The notes under the pieces are model-generated. The model worked only from the letters and a program-made list of their open reading frames with translations. It ran no database searches and was not told the DNA's origin. From JBIOHP01 sp044449065 (GTDB lineage Bacteria; Bacteroidota; Ignavibacteria; UBA10030; SZUA-254), in the NCBI GenBank assembly GCA_044449065.1, contig JBIOHP010000024.1:1-64000 (forward strand): a DNA stretch of 64,000 nt. The letters run 5' to 3'. Positions 8,129 through 16,629 of this stretch are shown here, piece by piece. Position 1 is the stretch's first letter, and each line of letters begins with the position of its first letter. The translations under genes and the position numbers were made by a program.

Positions 8129-10492
8129 ATGGAAACCATCGATAAACGAACTCTAACCGAGCGGGACATCTGTACAAAGTATATCACACCAGCATTGGAA
8201 CAGGCGGGTTGGGACAGCCAATTGCAGATTCGTGAGCAGGTGTACTTTACGAAAGGGCGGATCATCGTGCGGGGCAAGCTGGTTAGCCGGGGCAAATCGA
8301 AATTCGCTGATTACATTCTCTACCACAAACCGAACATTCCATTAGCCATAATCGAAGCAAAAGATAACACGCATACCGTAGGCGATGGTATGCAACAGGG
8401 GCTTGGCTACGCCGAAACTCTGGATATTCCATTTGTGTATTCGTCCAACGGTGATGCTTTTATCGAACATGATAGGACGCGCGTTAGCGGAACAGTAGAA
8501 CGTGAAATCCCGCTCGATGCTTTTCCATCGCCGCAGGAATTGTGGCAGCGTTATTGCCGTGCAAAAAATATTGCACCACAAGCAGAACAGATCATATCCC
8601 AGGATTTCTTTTCTGATGGTACTGGTAAGGGAACGCGCTACTATCAACTCATTGCAATAAACCGGACCATTGAAGCTATTTCTAAAGGGCAGAACCGGAT
8701 ACTTATTGTGATGGCGACGGGCACTGGAAAAACCATTACTGCATTTCACATTATCTGGCGGTTATGGAAAGCCGGTGTTAAGAAACGCATACTGTTTCTT
8801 GCTGATAGAAATATTTTAGTTGATCAAGCGCGAACGAACGATTTCAAAGCATTCGGATCTGCTATGACGAAGATTACGAACCGGAAAGTTGATAAGGCAT
8901 ACGAAATATTTCTCTCACTTTATCAAGCCGTTACCGGGACCGAGGAAGAAAAGAACATCTACAAAGAATTTTCTCCTGATTTCTTCGATCTTATTGTGGT
9001 AGACGAATGCCACAGGGGTAGCGCTGCGGACGATGCACAATGGCGCGAGATTCTTGAATATTTTTCCTCCGCAACGCAGATTGGCCTTACAGCAACACCG
9101 AAAGAAACAAAATATGTTTCCAACATCCATTATTTCGGCGATCCCATTTATACCTATCCGTTAAAGCAGGGCATCGAAGACGGGTTCCTTGCGCCATACA
9201 AGGTCATACGCATCGACCTGGATAGAGATATTGAGGGATGGAGGCCCGAAAAAGGCAAACTGGATAAAACCGGAAGGGTCATTGACGACCGAGTATATAA
9301 TCAGAATGATTTTGATCGTACTCTCGTTCTCGAAAAACGCACGGAGGTTGTGGCGAAAAAGGTGACGGAATTTTTAAAAGCAACCAACAGATTTGATAAA
9401 TCGATTATTTTCTGTGAAGATATAAACCATGCGGAGCGAATGCGGCAGAACCTTGTGAACGATAACGCAGATCTGGCGGCAGAGAACAGTAAATATGTGA
9501 TGCGTATAACGGGCGACAATCAAGAAGGCAAGAACGAACTCGATAATTTCATACTGCCGGAAAGCCGGTATCCCGTTATAGCCACAACATCGGAATTGAT
9601 GACCACCGGCATTGACGCCCAAACGTGCAAACTTATTGTGATCGATAAAAATATTCAATCGTTGTCGAAATTTAAGCAGATCATAGGACGCGGAACGCGC
9701 ATCAACGAGGATTACGGTAAGATGTTTTTTACAATCATGGATTTTCGTAAGGCGACAGAACTCTTCGCCGATCCGAATTTCGATGGGTTGCCGGTTTATG
9801 TGTACAAACCCGGACCGAACGATCCGCCATTGCCTCCTGACGATGTGACTGGTAACAGTGACACCGGCGAAACCGAAGATCTAACCTCAACGGCGGGACC
9901 AGGCGAAGGCGGTGGAGATCCGCAACCCCGAACAAAATATGTCGTTGGTGACGTGACCGTCACCGTCGTTGCGGAACGTGTTCAATATTACGACAAAGAC
10001 GGCAAACTTATTACCGAATCGTTGAAGGATTACACGAAGAAAACGCTGCTGAAGGAATTCAAATCGCTGGACGATTTCCTGACGATATGGAAAAAAGCCG
10101 ACCAGAAGCAAGCGATCATAAATGAATTAGAAGAACACGGAGTATTACTCGACGCCGTTGCCGAGGAAGTCGGCAAAAACTTCGATCCTTTCGATCTGGT
10201 TTGCCATGTCGCATTCGGGCAACCGCCATTAACGCGCAAAGAACGCGCTGACAAAGTCCGTAAACGGAACTACTTCACGAAATACGGAGAAGAGGCGCGG
10301 GCCGTATTGAATGCTCTGCTCGACAAATACGCCGATGAAGGTATCGAGCCTATCGAAACGATTAATATCCTGAAAGTTGATCCATTCGATAAGATCGGTA
10401 CGCCGCTGGAAATAATTCAGGAGTTCGGCGGGCGTGAACAATTTATGAACGCGGTTAAAGAATTGGAACAGCAGTTGTACATCGCAGCCTAA
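8129..10492 (+). CDS. hsdR: Type I restriction enzyme, HsdR subunit
   Basis: A 787-residue restriction and translocation subunit. An N-terminal PD-(D/E)xK nuclease is visible around D61 and E76-A-K78 (LAIIEAK). A superfamily 2 helicase follows with Walker A ATGTGKT (196-202), DECH (292-295), the TATP motif after it, and motif VI in IIGRGTRINEDYGK. The C-terminal third is the domain that contacts HsdM, including an acidic, proline- and glycine-rich linker around residues 565-605. It heads the operon hsdR-HNH-hsdM-hsdS and is divergent from mqnP with a 274-bp gap in which I found no convincing promoter for it. Confidence 0.93.
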   Translation: METIDKRTLTERDICTKYITPALEQAGWDSQLQIREQVYFTKGRIIVRGKLVSRGKSKFADYILYHKPNIPLAIIEAKDNTHTVGDGMQQGLGYAETLDIPFVYSSNGDAFIEHDRTRVSGTVEREIPLDAFPSPQELWQRYCRAKNIAPQAEQIISQDFFSDGTGKGTRYYQLIAINRTIEAISKGQNRILIVMATGTGKTITAFHIIWRLWKAGVKKRILFLADRNILVDQARTNDFKAFGSAMTKITNRKVDKAYEIFLSLYQAVTGTEEEKNIYKEFSPDFFDLIVVDECHRGSAADDAQWREILEYFSSATQIGLTATPKETKYVSNIHYFGDPIYTYPLKQGIEDGFLAPYKVIRIDLDRDIEGWRPEKGKLDKTGRVIDDRVYNQNDFDRTLVLEKRTEVVAKKVTEFLKATNRFDKSIIFCEDINHAERMRQNLVNDNADLAAENSKYVMRITGDNQEGKNELDNFILPESRYPVIATTSELMTTGIDAQTCKLIVIDKNIQSLSKFKQIIGRGTRINEDYGKMFFTIMDFRKATELFADPNFDGLPVYVYKPGPNDPPLPPDDVTGNSDTGETEDLTSTAGPGEGGGDPQPRTKYVVGDVTVTVVAERVQYYDKDGKLITESLKDYTKKTLLKEFKSLDDFLTIWKKADQKQAIINELEEHGVLLDAVAEEVGKNFDPFDLVCHVAFGQPPLTRKERADKVRKRNYFTKYGEEARAVLNALLDKYADEGIEPIETINILKVDPFDKIGTPLEIIQEFGGREQFMNAVKELEQQLYIAA

Positions 10493-10513
10493 TTTGATTT
10501 GAAAGGAATAAAT

Positions 10514-10852
10514 ATGAAAGGGTACTGTCTGACAGGTTATGGATATGCCTCTCATAAGAGAGATAATTTTACATGTCAATATTGTGGGTTTAATGGTAAT
10601 TCTTTTCCAAACTGGTTACAACTGACGGTTGATCATATATTGCCAATAAGTTGCGGTGGTGATAAAAAAGATCCCAAGAATCTTATTACGTGTTGCCATC
10701 AATGTAATTGCATGACATCGAGGATGAAATTTGGTCCAAATGAAACACTTGAGCAAATTAAAAAACAGAAGAAAGACCATGTTAAGGAACGCCATAAAAT
10801 ATTCTATGGGTTTTGGCAAGAAAATGTTAAGAACCAAACTTCAGCAACCTGA
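10514..10852 (+). CDS. HNH endonuclease embedded in the type I operon
   Basis: A 112-residue HNH nuclease, starting at ATG 10514 with an AAAGGA site 7 bp upstream (a TTG at 10499 is less likely). A zinc-ribbon CQYC is followed by the HNH core: VDHILPISCGGDKKDPKNLI, then CCHQCN. These match the Cys-x2-Cys ... DH ... N ... Cys-x2-Cys arrangement of HNH_5-type nucleases. It sits 21 bp after hsdR and 24 bp before hsdM. Its base composition is more AT-rich than hsdR or hsdM, suggesting separate acquisition. It may be an extra nuclease of the system, a passenger, or a homing-type insert; the sequence does not decide. Confidence 0.8.
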   Translation: MKGYCLTGYGYASHKRDNFTCQYCGFNGNSFPNWLQLTVDHILPISCGGDKKDPKNLITCCHQCNCMTSRMKFGPNETLEQIKKQKKDHVKERHKIFYGFWQENVKNQTSAT

Positions 10853-10876
10853 CTATAAAATATTATAGAAAAATAT

Positions 10877-12325
10877 ATGTCTCTTTCAACCACCATCAAA
10901 ACCATCCAGGACATCATGCGAAAAGACGTCGGCGTTGATGGCGACGCGCAGCGTATCAGCCAGCTTGGATGGATGCTGTTTCTGAAAATATTCGACGACA
11001 AGGAAAAAGAATACCAGGCGATGGAAGATCGCTATCGGTATCCGATTCCGAAAGAATTGTTGTGGCGCAACTGGGCAGCAGACGAAGAGGGCATGACCGG
11101 CGACGAGCTGCTGGAATTTGTAAACGATAAACTCTTCAAAGGTTTAAAGAATATCACGATAGGCGCAAATCGTAGAGGCGACATCGTTAAGGAGGTATTC
11201 GATGATGCGTACCAGTACATGAAATCCGGTACGCTGCTTCGCCAGGTAATCAATAAGATTAACGAGGATATCGATTTTACGAAGAAGAAGGACAGGCATT
11301 TGTTTGGCGAAATATACGAACAGATACTGAAGGATCTCCAGAATGCCGGCAATGCTGGCGAATATTATACGCCTCGTGCCGTTACGCAGTTCATGGTCGA
11401 TATGGTTAATCCGAAGCTTGGTGAAAAAGTGCTGGATCCCGCCTGTGGTACAGGCGGATTTCTGACCTGCGCCATCGATAATGTCCGCACAAAATATGTG
11501 AAGACGCCGGAGCAAGAAGAACAATTGCAGCAAGCGATATTCGGAGTGGAGAAAAAGCCGTTGCCGCATCTATTATGCATGACCAATATGCTGCTGCACG
11601 GTATCGAGGTGCCAACACAGATTCGACATGATAATACACTCTCCCGGCCGCTGGCAAGCTACGTTCCGAAAGACAAGGTCGATGTAATTATTACGAATCC
11701 GCCGTTTGGCGGCATGGAAGAAGACGGTATCGAAACAAATTTTCCTTCATCATATCGTACGAAAGAAACAGCCGATCTTTTCCTTCTGCTCATCATGCAT
11801 CTGCTCAAGGATGGTGGACGCGGCGCGATTGTATTGCCGGATGGAACTCTATTCGGTGAAGGCGTAAAGACCCGGATAAAAGAAAAATTGCTCGATGAGT
11901 GCAATCTGCATACGATAGTGCGATTGCCAAACGGAGTGTTTGCGCCGTATACCGGCATTAAAACGAATCTTCTCTTTTTCGAGAAGGGTAAAAAGACGAA
12001 AGAAATCTGGTATTACGAGCACCAGTACCCTGAAGGCGCAAAGAGCTACAATAAAACTAAGCCAATCCGCATTGAAGAATTTGACGTTGAGAAGAAATGG
12101 TGGAAGAAACGGGTTGAAAGCGAGTACTCCTGGAAAGTTTCAATCGACCAAATAAAATCGGCAAATTACAACCTCGATATCAAGAATCCGAATACGATTG
12201 ATCCGACACATGAAGATCCGGAAAAACTTCTCGTCGTATACAACAAAATCGTGGAGGAACTCAACGAGACCCGAAATAAACTGAAACTGGAATTGATGAA
12301 CTCGCTTGGAGGCAATGCGAAGTGA
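10877..12325 (+). CDS. hsdM: Type I modification methyltransferase, HsdM subunit
   Basis: A 482-residue N6-adenine methyltransferase. The N-terminal HsdM helical domain (residues 1 to about 140) precedes the SAM-binding motif DPACGTGGF near 187-195 and the catalytic NPPFGG near 274-279. It modifies the host recognition sites together with HsdS. Its stop overlaps the hsdS start by 4 bp, so the M and S subunits are probably translated together. Confidence 0.94.
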   Translation: MSLSTTIKTIQDIMRKDVGVDGDAQRISQLGWMLFLKIFDDKEKEYQAMEDRYRYPIPKELLWRNWAADEEGMTGDELLEFVNDKLFKGLKNITIGANRRGDIVKEVFDDAYQYMKSGTLLRQVINKINEDIDFTKKKDRHLFGEIYEQILKDLQNAGNAGEYYTPRAVTQFMVDMVNPKLGEKVLDPACGTGGFLTCAIDNVRTKYVKTPEQEEQLQQAIFGVEKKPLPHLLCMTNMLLHGIEVPTQIRHDNTLSRPLASYVPKDKVDVIITNPPFGGMEEDGIETNFPSSYRTKETADLFLLLIMHLLKDGGRGAIVLPDGTLFGEGVKTRIKEKLLDECNLHTIVRLPNGVFAPYTGIKTNLLFFEKGKKTKEIWYYEHQYPEGAKSYNKTKPIRIEEFDVEKKWWKKRVESEYSWKVSIDQIKSANYNLDIKNPNTIDPTHEDPEKLLVVYNKIVEELNETRNKLKLELMNSLGGNAK

Positions 12326-14016
12326 CGCTGGAGGAGTTCTATAAAAATTTCGATATCATCTCGGAAGCACCCAATGGTGTTGAAAAATTGAGAGAATTAA
12401 TGTTCGAACTTGCTTTTCAAGGGCGCTTGACGGCTCAAAATCCCCGCGATAAACAGGTTCCGGTATCGTATGAGGAAATGCAGGAAAAAAAACGAAGCCT
12501 GATTTCGGAAAAGAAAATTAAGCCGTTGCAACTCCGTCCCATTGTATCGGATGAATGCCCCCATGAATTGCCAGCAAGTTGGTTATGGGTCAGGCTTGGT
12601 GATGTGATTAACTATGATTGTGGTATAAAAACTGATTCTGAAGATATTGCTGATGATGCCTGGGTACTTGACTTGGAAGATATCGAGAAAGACTCGTCCG
12701 TAATCATACAGCGCAAATTGTATAAGGAGCGCAATTCGAGGAGTACCAAGAGCGAGTTCAGACAGGATGACGTGCTCTACGGTAAGCTCCGTCCCTATTT
12801 GAACAAAATTGTCGTCGCAGATTCTCTGGGATATTGCACTACGGAAATAGTTGTGCTTCGTCCTTATCATGAAATCGATTCGAAATATCTATTATATGCG
12901 ATGAAACGACCCGATTATCTTCGCTATGTTGAGTCGAAAATGTATGGGATGAAAATGCCACGTTTGGGAACTGAGGATGCATACAATGCATATTTTCCAC
13001 TTGCACCTGTTGAAGAGCAATTGAGGATTGTATATAGGATCGAATCCTTGATGAATTTGTGCGCCGCAATTCGGACAAAGAAAGAACATCGGAACAGCCA
13101 TCTTCTTTCACTAAACACCTCCGTGCTCGATCATCTTGCAAGTGCCATCGAACCAAAAGAATTCACGAAACACTGGAACCTGATATGTAATAATTTTGAT
13201 ACACTCTACAGCGTATCAGAAACCGTGGGTCAACTCCGACATACAATATTGCAGCTTGCAGTACAGGGGCGGTTGGTTAAGCAGGATACCAACGATGAAC
13301 CGGCGAGTATATTGCTTGAGAAGATCAAGACAGAGAAGGAAAAACTGATCAAAGAGAAAAAGATTAAGAAAACAGAACCCTTGCCCCCGATCAAGCCGGA
13401 GGAGATGCCGTATGAGTTGCCGAAGGGATGGGAGTGGGCAAGGTTTGCGGATGTGATAGAACTTCAGCATGGTCATCAATTTCGTGAATACGACTTTGTG
13501 GCAACTGGAATACCAGTTATTAAGATCGGTCAGTGTAATCCCGATGGTTCGCTTGATCTCGTGGGTTGCGACTATATTGCGAAAGAACGTGAGAGCGAGT
13601 TCGAACAATTCAAAATACACAAGGACGACCTTCTAATGGCTTTGACTGGCGGCACGCTTGGAAAGGTCACCTGGGTTAAGCAAGATTATGGTGTTGTAGT
13701 TCAAAACTATCGAGTGGGCAAGTTCATCCCACTTTCTGGATATTTTGATAAACGATTCATTGCTATCATCCTACGTAGTCGATTGTTTCAGTCATTAGTA
13801 CAAGGCAGCGTAAATCAGAATGCTCAGCCGAATATTGGCAAGGAGAAGATTGAATTGTTGGCAATACCAGTTCCTCCGGTAAACGAACAGGTTAGGATTG
13901 TTGGTAAGAATGATCTATTGCTGGCAATGTGCGAGAAAATCGAATGGTGCCTTATGCGAGCCGAAAACAATCATGAATATTTTGCCGAATCAGTGGTGCG
14001 CGAGATGGTAGCGTGA
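12322..14016 (+). CDS. hsdS: Type I specificity subunit, HsdS
   Basis: A 564-residue specificity subunit with two target-recognition domains, each introduced by the same kind of conserved block: a QGRL helix, a long Lys/Glu coiled segment, then ELPASWLWVRLGDV (around residues 82-95) and ELPKGWEWARFADV (around 360-375). This internal duplication is the standard half-subunit architecture and gives a bipartite target. The target cannot be read from the sequence. The start is GTG at 12322, overlapping hsdM. A copy of a 34-bp repeat lies 10 bp past its stop. Confidence 0.92.
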   Translation: MTLEEFYKNFDIISEAPNGVEKLRELMFELAFQGRLTAQNPRDKQVPVSYEEMQEKKRSLISEKKIKPLQLRPIVSDECPHELPASWLWVRLGDVINYDCGIKTDSEDIADDAWVLDLEDIEKDSSVIIQRKLYKERNSRSTKSEFRQDDVLYGKLRPYLNKIVVADSLGYCTTEIVVLRPYHEIDSKYLLYAMKRPDYLRYVESKMYGMKMPRLGTEDAYNAYFPLAPVEEQLRIVYRIESLMNLCAAIRTKKEHRNSHLLSLNTSVLDHLASAIEPKEFTKHWNLICNNFDTLYSVSETVGQLRHTILQLAVQGRLVKQDTNDEPASILLEKIKTEKEKLIKEKKIKKTEPLPPIKPEEMPYELPKGWEWARFADVIELQHGHQFREYDFVATGIPVIKIGQCNPDGSLDLVGCDYIAKERESEFEQFKIHKDDLLMALTGGTLGKVTWVKQDYGVVVQNYRVGKFIPLSGYFDKRFIAIILRSRLFQSLVQGSVNQNAQPNIGKEKIELLAIPVPPVNEQVRIVGKNDLLLAMCEKIEWCLMRAENNHEYFAESVVREMVA

Positions 14017-14025
14017 ATAGCGATG

Positions 14026-14059
14026 TTTTTCCTCCTTCCCGCCGTCCGCGGTGGGAAGC
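14026..14059. repeat. 34-bp repeat, copy 1
   Basis: A T-run, then CCTCC, CTTCCC, a GC-rich centre with CCGTCCGCGG, and GGGAAGC; CTTCCC and GGGAAG can pair. Copies 2 and 3 at 14496 and 16319 have the same length and differ at only a few positions. This copy begins 10 bp after hsdS. Confidence 0.8.
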
Positions 14060-14211
14060 CAGAAAATCATCATGAAAATATGTTCTCTGGCTTAACCTTT
14101 TTCACCAACGAAGCGGGCAGGTTGGGCATCATTAAGCCGTGGAAATATGTCATCGTGCCGACCGAGAGAATCACCGTTCACTCGATAATCGAATCATTGT
14201 TAAATAGTTAA
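14060..14211 (+). pseudogene. Remnant coding stretch upstream of RhuM fragment
   Basis: An open frame from ATG 14023 runs through repeat copy 1 and on to 14211. The part after the repeat reads like protein (FFTNEAGRLGIIKPWKYVIV) but has no recognisable family. Its last ten codons belong to the repeated 5' boundary of the RhuM cassette. It is probably a leftover of an interrupted gene rather than a functional protein. Confidence 0.3.
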
Positions 14212-14246
14212 GATAGTTATATGGCAAAATCAAAAAACATAGTCCC
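14174..14246 (+). repeat. RhuM cassette 5' boundary, copy 1
   Basis: A 73-bp block beginning CCGTTCACTCG, running through the leader into the first 26 bases of the rhuM fragment. It matches 15152-15224 with only two mismatches, and similarity to the left of it stops abruptly in both copies. Confidence 0.85.
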
Positions 14247-14535
14247 CCAGGAATCCGATTTTCTCCTATACACCACTCCCGAAGGGGATGTGCGCGTAGA
14301 TGTCTTGTTCGCCGGCGAAACCGTCTGGCTCACCGAAAAGCGCATGGCTGAGCTTTTTGCGACATCCCATCAAAACATTAACCTGCACCTTAAAAATCTC
14401 TATAAAGAAGGCGAAATTGAGGAGTCGGCAACTTGCAAGGAATACTTGCAAGTTCGAACCGAGGGTGGGCGGGAAGTTAAGAGAGCCATCCAATTTTTTT
14501 CCTTCTTCCCACCGTACGCGGGGGGAAGCGGGTAG
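14221..14535 (+). pseudogene. Truncated RhuM-family gene
   Basis: The first 90 or so residues match the N-terminus of RhuM-family proteins: MAKSKNIVPQESDFLLYTTP, then a helix-turn-helix-like stretch (ETVWLTEKRMAELFATSHQN). The sequence then runs into repeat copy 2, which contributes the last dozen residues and the stop. Intact relatives are about 330-350 residues, so about two thirds is missing. Past the opening 20 residues it belongs to a different subfamily from the complete copy at 15199 (ESATCKEYLQVRTEGGREVK here). It is best read as a 5' remnant cut at the repeat. Confidence 0.75.
14496..14529. repeat. 34-bp repeat, copy 2
   Basis: The same 34-bp element as at 14026, located exactly where the RhuM fragment loses its coding similarity. 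The repeat supplies the fragment's C-terminal codons. Confidence 0.8.
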
Positions 14536-14695
14536 TCGACGCTCCCGCTTCATAAATAATCGATAACCCAACATGTCTCTGTCAATATATAAAATAACAG
14601 AAAATAGCAGTCCATATTTTCTCACCTACGCTACTTTGGCTTGGCTGCCGTTTTTTCCCATCGGGAACAAGATTTTTAGTAAGCGCCTTTTCTCG

Positions 14696-14808
14696 AAAAC
14701 CCCCGGTCCCCCTTTGACAAGGGGGTTTCGTAATTCTCTTTAAGATTTGTTCTTATTAGGAACGAAGATTCCCCTTGTCAAAGGGGAACGCCGAAGGCGA
14801 GGGGTTTT
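14696..14808. repeat. Palindrome-rich element with AAAACCCC/GGGGTTTT ends
   Basis: A 113-bp element with inverted ends AAAACCCCC (14696-14704) and GGGGTTTT (14801-14808). Inside are two hairpins, CCCCCTT/AAGGGGG at 14708-14725 and CCCCTT/AAGGGG at 14771-14786, plus CGCC/GGCG at 14789-14799. The architecture resembles a non-autonomous MITE or REP-type insertion. Confidence 0.6.
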
Positions 14809-14920
14809 GAAACGGCATGCAATTCCTTTTTCTTCACAATCTTAATTTTTCTTGTTGCGGCGCAGGAGCGTCCCTTTTATCTTCCCAGGGACAATGGGAA
14901 GCAGAAGCTAATTTTTAATA

Positions 14921-14949
14921 TTGAAATATCCGATTATCCCGCTTATACT
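14921..14949 (+). promoter_or_regulatory. Promoter of the interrupted surface-protein gene
   Basis: TTGAAA (14921-14926), 17 bp, TATACT (14944-14949). It precedes the AGGGGA ribosome site and ATG at 15034, and would now drive the truncated reading frame and the downstream rhuM gene. Confidence 0.5.
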
Positions 14950-15033
14950 TGCCTGGACATCCAAATATTTGTACCTTTAACCGCTATCCAAATCGACCAA
15001 GGATCAATGAAAAATCTTTCGAGGGGATTGACT

Positions 15034-15189
15034 ATGAAAAATCGTTGCCATTGGTATTTTCTTTTGCATTTTATATTTCTTTCGGAATCCTGTGCTTTCG
15101 GAGGTAATACCGGAAAAATTGTAGGCAAAGTAACCGACGAGAAAGGGAACCCCGTTCACTCGTTAATCGAATCATTGTTAAATAGTTAA
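15034..15189 (+). pseudogene. 5' end of an interrupted surface-protein gene
   Basis: From ATG 15034 the frame encodes a signal peptide (MKNRCHWYFLLHFIFL...) and then TGKIVGKVTDEKGNPV, the usual first strands of a carboxypeptidase-regulatory-like domain as found at the N-terminus of TonB-dependent receptors and FCB surface proteins. After about 40 residues the frame switches abruptly into the RhuM cassette boundary (from 15152) and stops at 15189. A promoter and ribosome site are intact upstream, so this looks like the decapitated 5' end of a once functional gene. The rest of that gene is not in the window. Confidence 0.55.
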
Positions 15190-15224
15190 GATAGTTATAT
15201 GGCCAAATCAAAAAACATAGTCCC
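15152..15224 (+). repeat. RhuM cassette 5' boundary, copy 2
   Basis: The partner of 14174-14246, offset by 978 bp. The two differ at one leader base and one base in the third codon of the gene; the sequence to the left is unrelated. Confidence 0.85.
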
Positions 15225-16257
15225 TCAGGAATCCGATTTCCTTCTATATACCACGCCCGATGGCGATGTGCGGGTTGACGTTTTGTTCTCTGATGAAACT
15301 GTTTGGCTTACCCAAAAACGGATGGCCGATTTGTTTGGAGTCGAGGTCAATACTATCAATTACCACATCAAAGAAGTCTTCAAAAGCGCCGAATTGAAGG
15401 AAGAATCAGTTATTCGAAAATTTCGAATAACTGCTACAGATGGCAAGGAGTATGAAACCCAGCTCTACAATCTTGATATGATCATCTCGGTTGGCTATCG
15501 AGTCAATTCAGAGAAGGCGACCAAATTCCGCATCTGGGCAACTCAAGTTTTACGCAATTACATTGTGAAAGGGTTCGCCATCGATGATGAACGCTTGAAG
15601 CAGGGCATTCACTTTGGCAAAGACTACTTCGATGAACTGCTTGAGAAGATTCGAGAAATCCGCGCCAGCGAACGCCGGTTCTATCAGAAGATCACCGATC
15701 TCTATGCGGAGGCGAGCATCGATTATGACAAAGATGCTGAGATTACCCAAACGTTCTTTAAAACCGTACAGAATAAATTACATTGGGCTATCACGAGCCA
15801 GACAGCCGCAGAACTCATCGCAAAGCGCGTTGACAGCGCGAAGCCCAAGATGGGGCTTCTGACATGGAAGAACGCCCCAAAGGGCAAAATACACAAATCC
15901 GATGTTTCGGTTGCGAAGAACTATTTGCAGGAGAAGGAGATTTCTGAGTTGAATCGGATTGTTACGATGTATCTTGATTACGCGGAGAATCAAGCGAAGA
16001 AACAACGACCAATGAAAATGACCGATTGGGTGGAGAAACTCGATGCGTTTTTGCGCTTCAACGAATACGAGATTCTCGACAATCCTGGCAAAGTATCCCA
16101 TGAAGTTGCAAAGGAACTTGCTGAGAAGGAATATGAGAAGTATCGAGTTGTACAGGATCGAGAGTTCATATCCGATTTTGACCGCGAGACCGAAAAATAT
16201 TTAGGCGAGCAGAAGCCTGGCCGCAAGATAAGCGGCAAAAAGAAGAAGAAAAAATAA
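15199..16257 (+). CDS. RhuM-family protein
   Basis: A 352-residue protein of the virulence-RhuM family, named for a Salmonella pathogenicity-island gene and often found beside type I restriction genes. The N-terminus carries a DNA-binding-like stretch (ETVWLTQKRMADLFGVEVNT), then the family blocks KFRITATDGKEYE, YNLDMIISVGYRVNSEKATK and FRIWATQVL. The second half is helical and highly charged, ending in a lysine tail. Its biochemical role is not established; family members may modify defence or act as toxin partners (inference from context). It is preceded by the 47-bp leader shared with the truncated copy at 14221 and followed within 65 bp by repeat copy 3. Confidence 0.85.
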   Translation: MAKSKNIVPQESDFLLYTTPDGDVRVDVLFSDETVWLTQKRMADLFGVEVNTINYHIKEVFKSAELKEESVIRKFRITATDGKEYETQLYNLDMIISVGYRVNSEKATKFRIWATQVLRNYIVKGFAIDDERLKQGIHFGKDYFDELLEKIREIRASERRFYQKITDLYAEASIDYDKDAEITQTFFKTVQNKLHWAITSQTAAELIAKRVDSAKPKMGLLTWKNAPKGKIHKSDVSVAKNYLQEKEISELNRIVTMYLDYAENQAKKQRPMKMTDWVEKLDAFLRFNEYEILDNPGKVSHEVAKELAEKEYEKYRVVQDREFISDFDRETEKYLGEQKPGRKISGKKKKKK

Positions 16258-16318
16258 TTGTGTGTCCAAAAACAGCAAGAAACTCATTTGGAAATTCCAA
16301 ATAATTGAAAGCTATGCT

Positions 16319-16352
16319 GTTTCCCTCCTTCCCACCGTCCGCTGGGGGAAGC
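16319..16352. repeat. 34-bp repeat, copy 3
   Basis: The third copy of the element seen at 14026 and 14496, lying 61 bp after the complete rhuM gene. With copies 1 and 2 it brackets both RhuM units. Confidence 0.8.
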
Positions 16353-16388
16353 AAGAGCAGAGTTAAAGATTGTGGAAGAAACATGAAA

Positions 16389-16562
16389 GCCCACCCCACA
16401 TAAACGATGTACGATGCTCGAAAAATTTCAGGCCCCTCCCTTTCAGGGGGGTGACTTACTTCAATGTCAGGAAAGACAACGCTACAACATTGAGGATGCC
16501 GGTCGACAACCGTTCCCATCCTGTAAGGGAGGGGTCGACCCGCCAGCGGGTCGGGGGTGGGC
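16389..16562. repeat. TIR-bearing palindromic element A
   Basis: A 174-bp element with perfect 9-bp inverted ends GCCCACCCC and GGGGTGGGC. Inside are CCCCTCCCT-type arms, a second arm pair around CCCATCCTGTAAGGGAGGGG, and the hairpin CGACCCGC/GCGGGTCG at 16536-16553. A related element (17010-17208) lies on the other side of the DUF559 gene. Confidence 0.75.
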
Positions 16563-16629
16563 GTAAACGACGTTAACAGATGAATAATTATTTATCGTAA
16601 ATTATTTTTAAAAAATTAAACAGTGATAT

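Larger units (their letters stand above)
14536..15033. other. Non-coding spacer with MITE-like element and orphan promoter
   Basis: There is no gene in this stretch of about 500 bp. It contains a palindrome-rich element (14696-14808) and a good promoter (14921-14949), both listed separately. The rest is AT-rich with no recognisable feature. Confidence 0.6.
16258..16629. other. Spacer with 34-bp repeat and TIR element
   Basis: There is no gene between rhuM and the DUF559 gene. The spacer holds repeat copy 3 (16319-16352) and the palindrome-rich element 16389-16562. Confidence 0.65.

Noticed and set aside
14023..14211. 62-codon ORF as a real gene
   Set aside because: It starts inside repeat copy 1 and ends in the RhuM boundary repeat, so most of it is non-coding repeat translated by chance.
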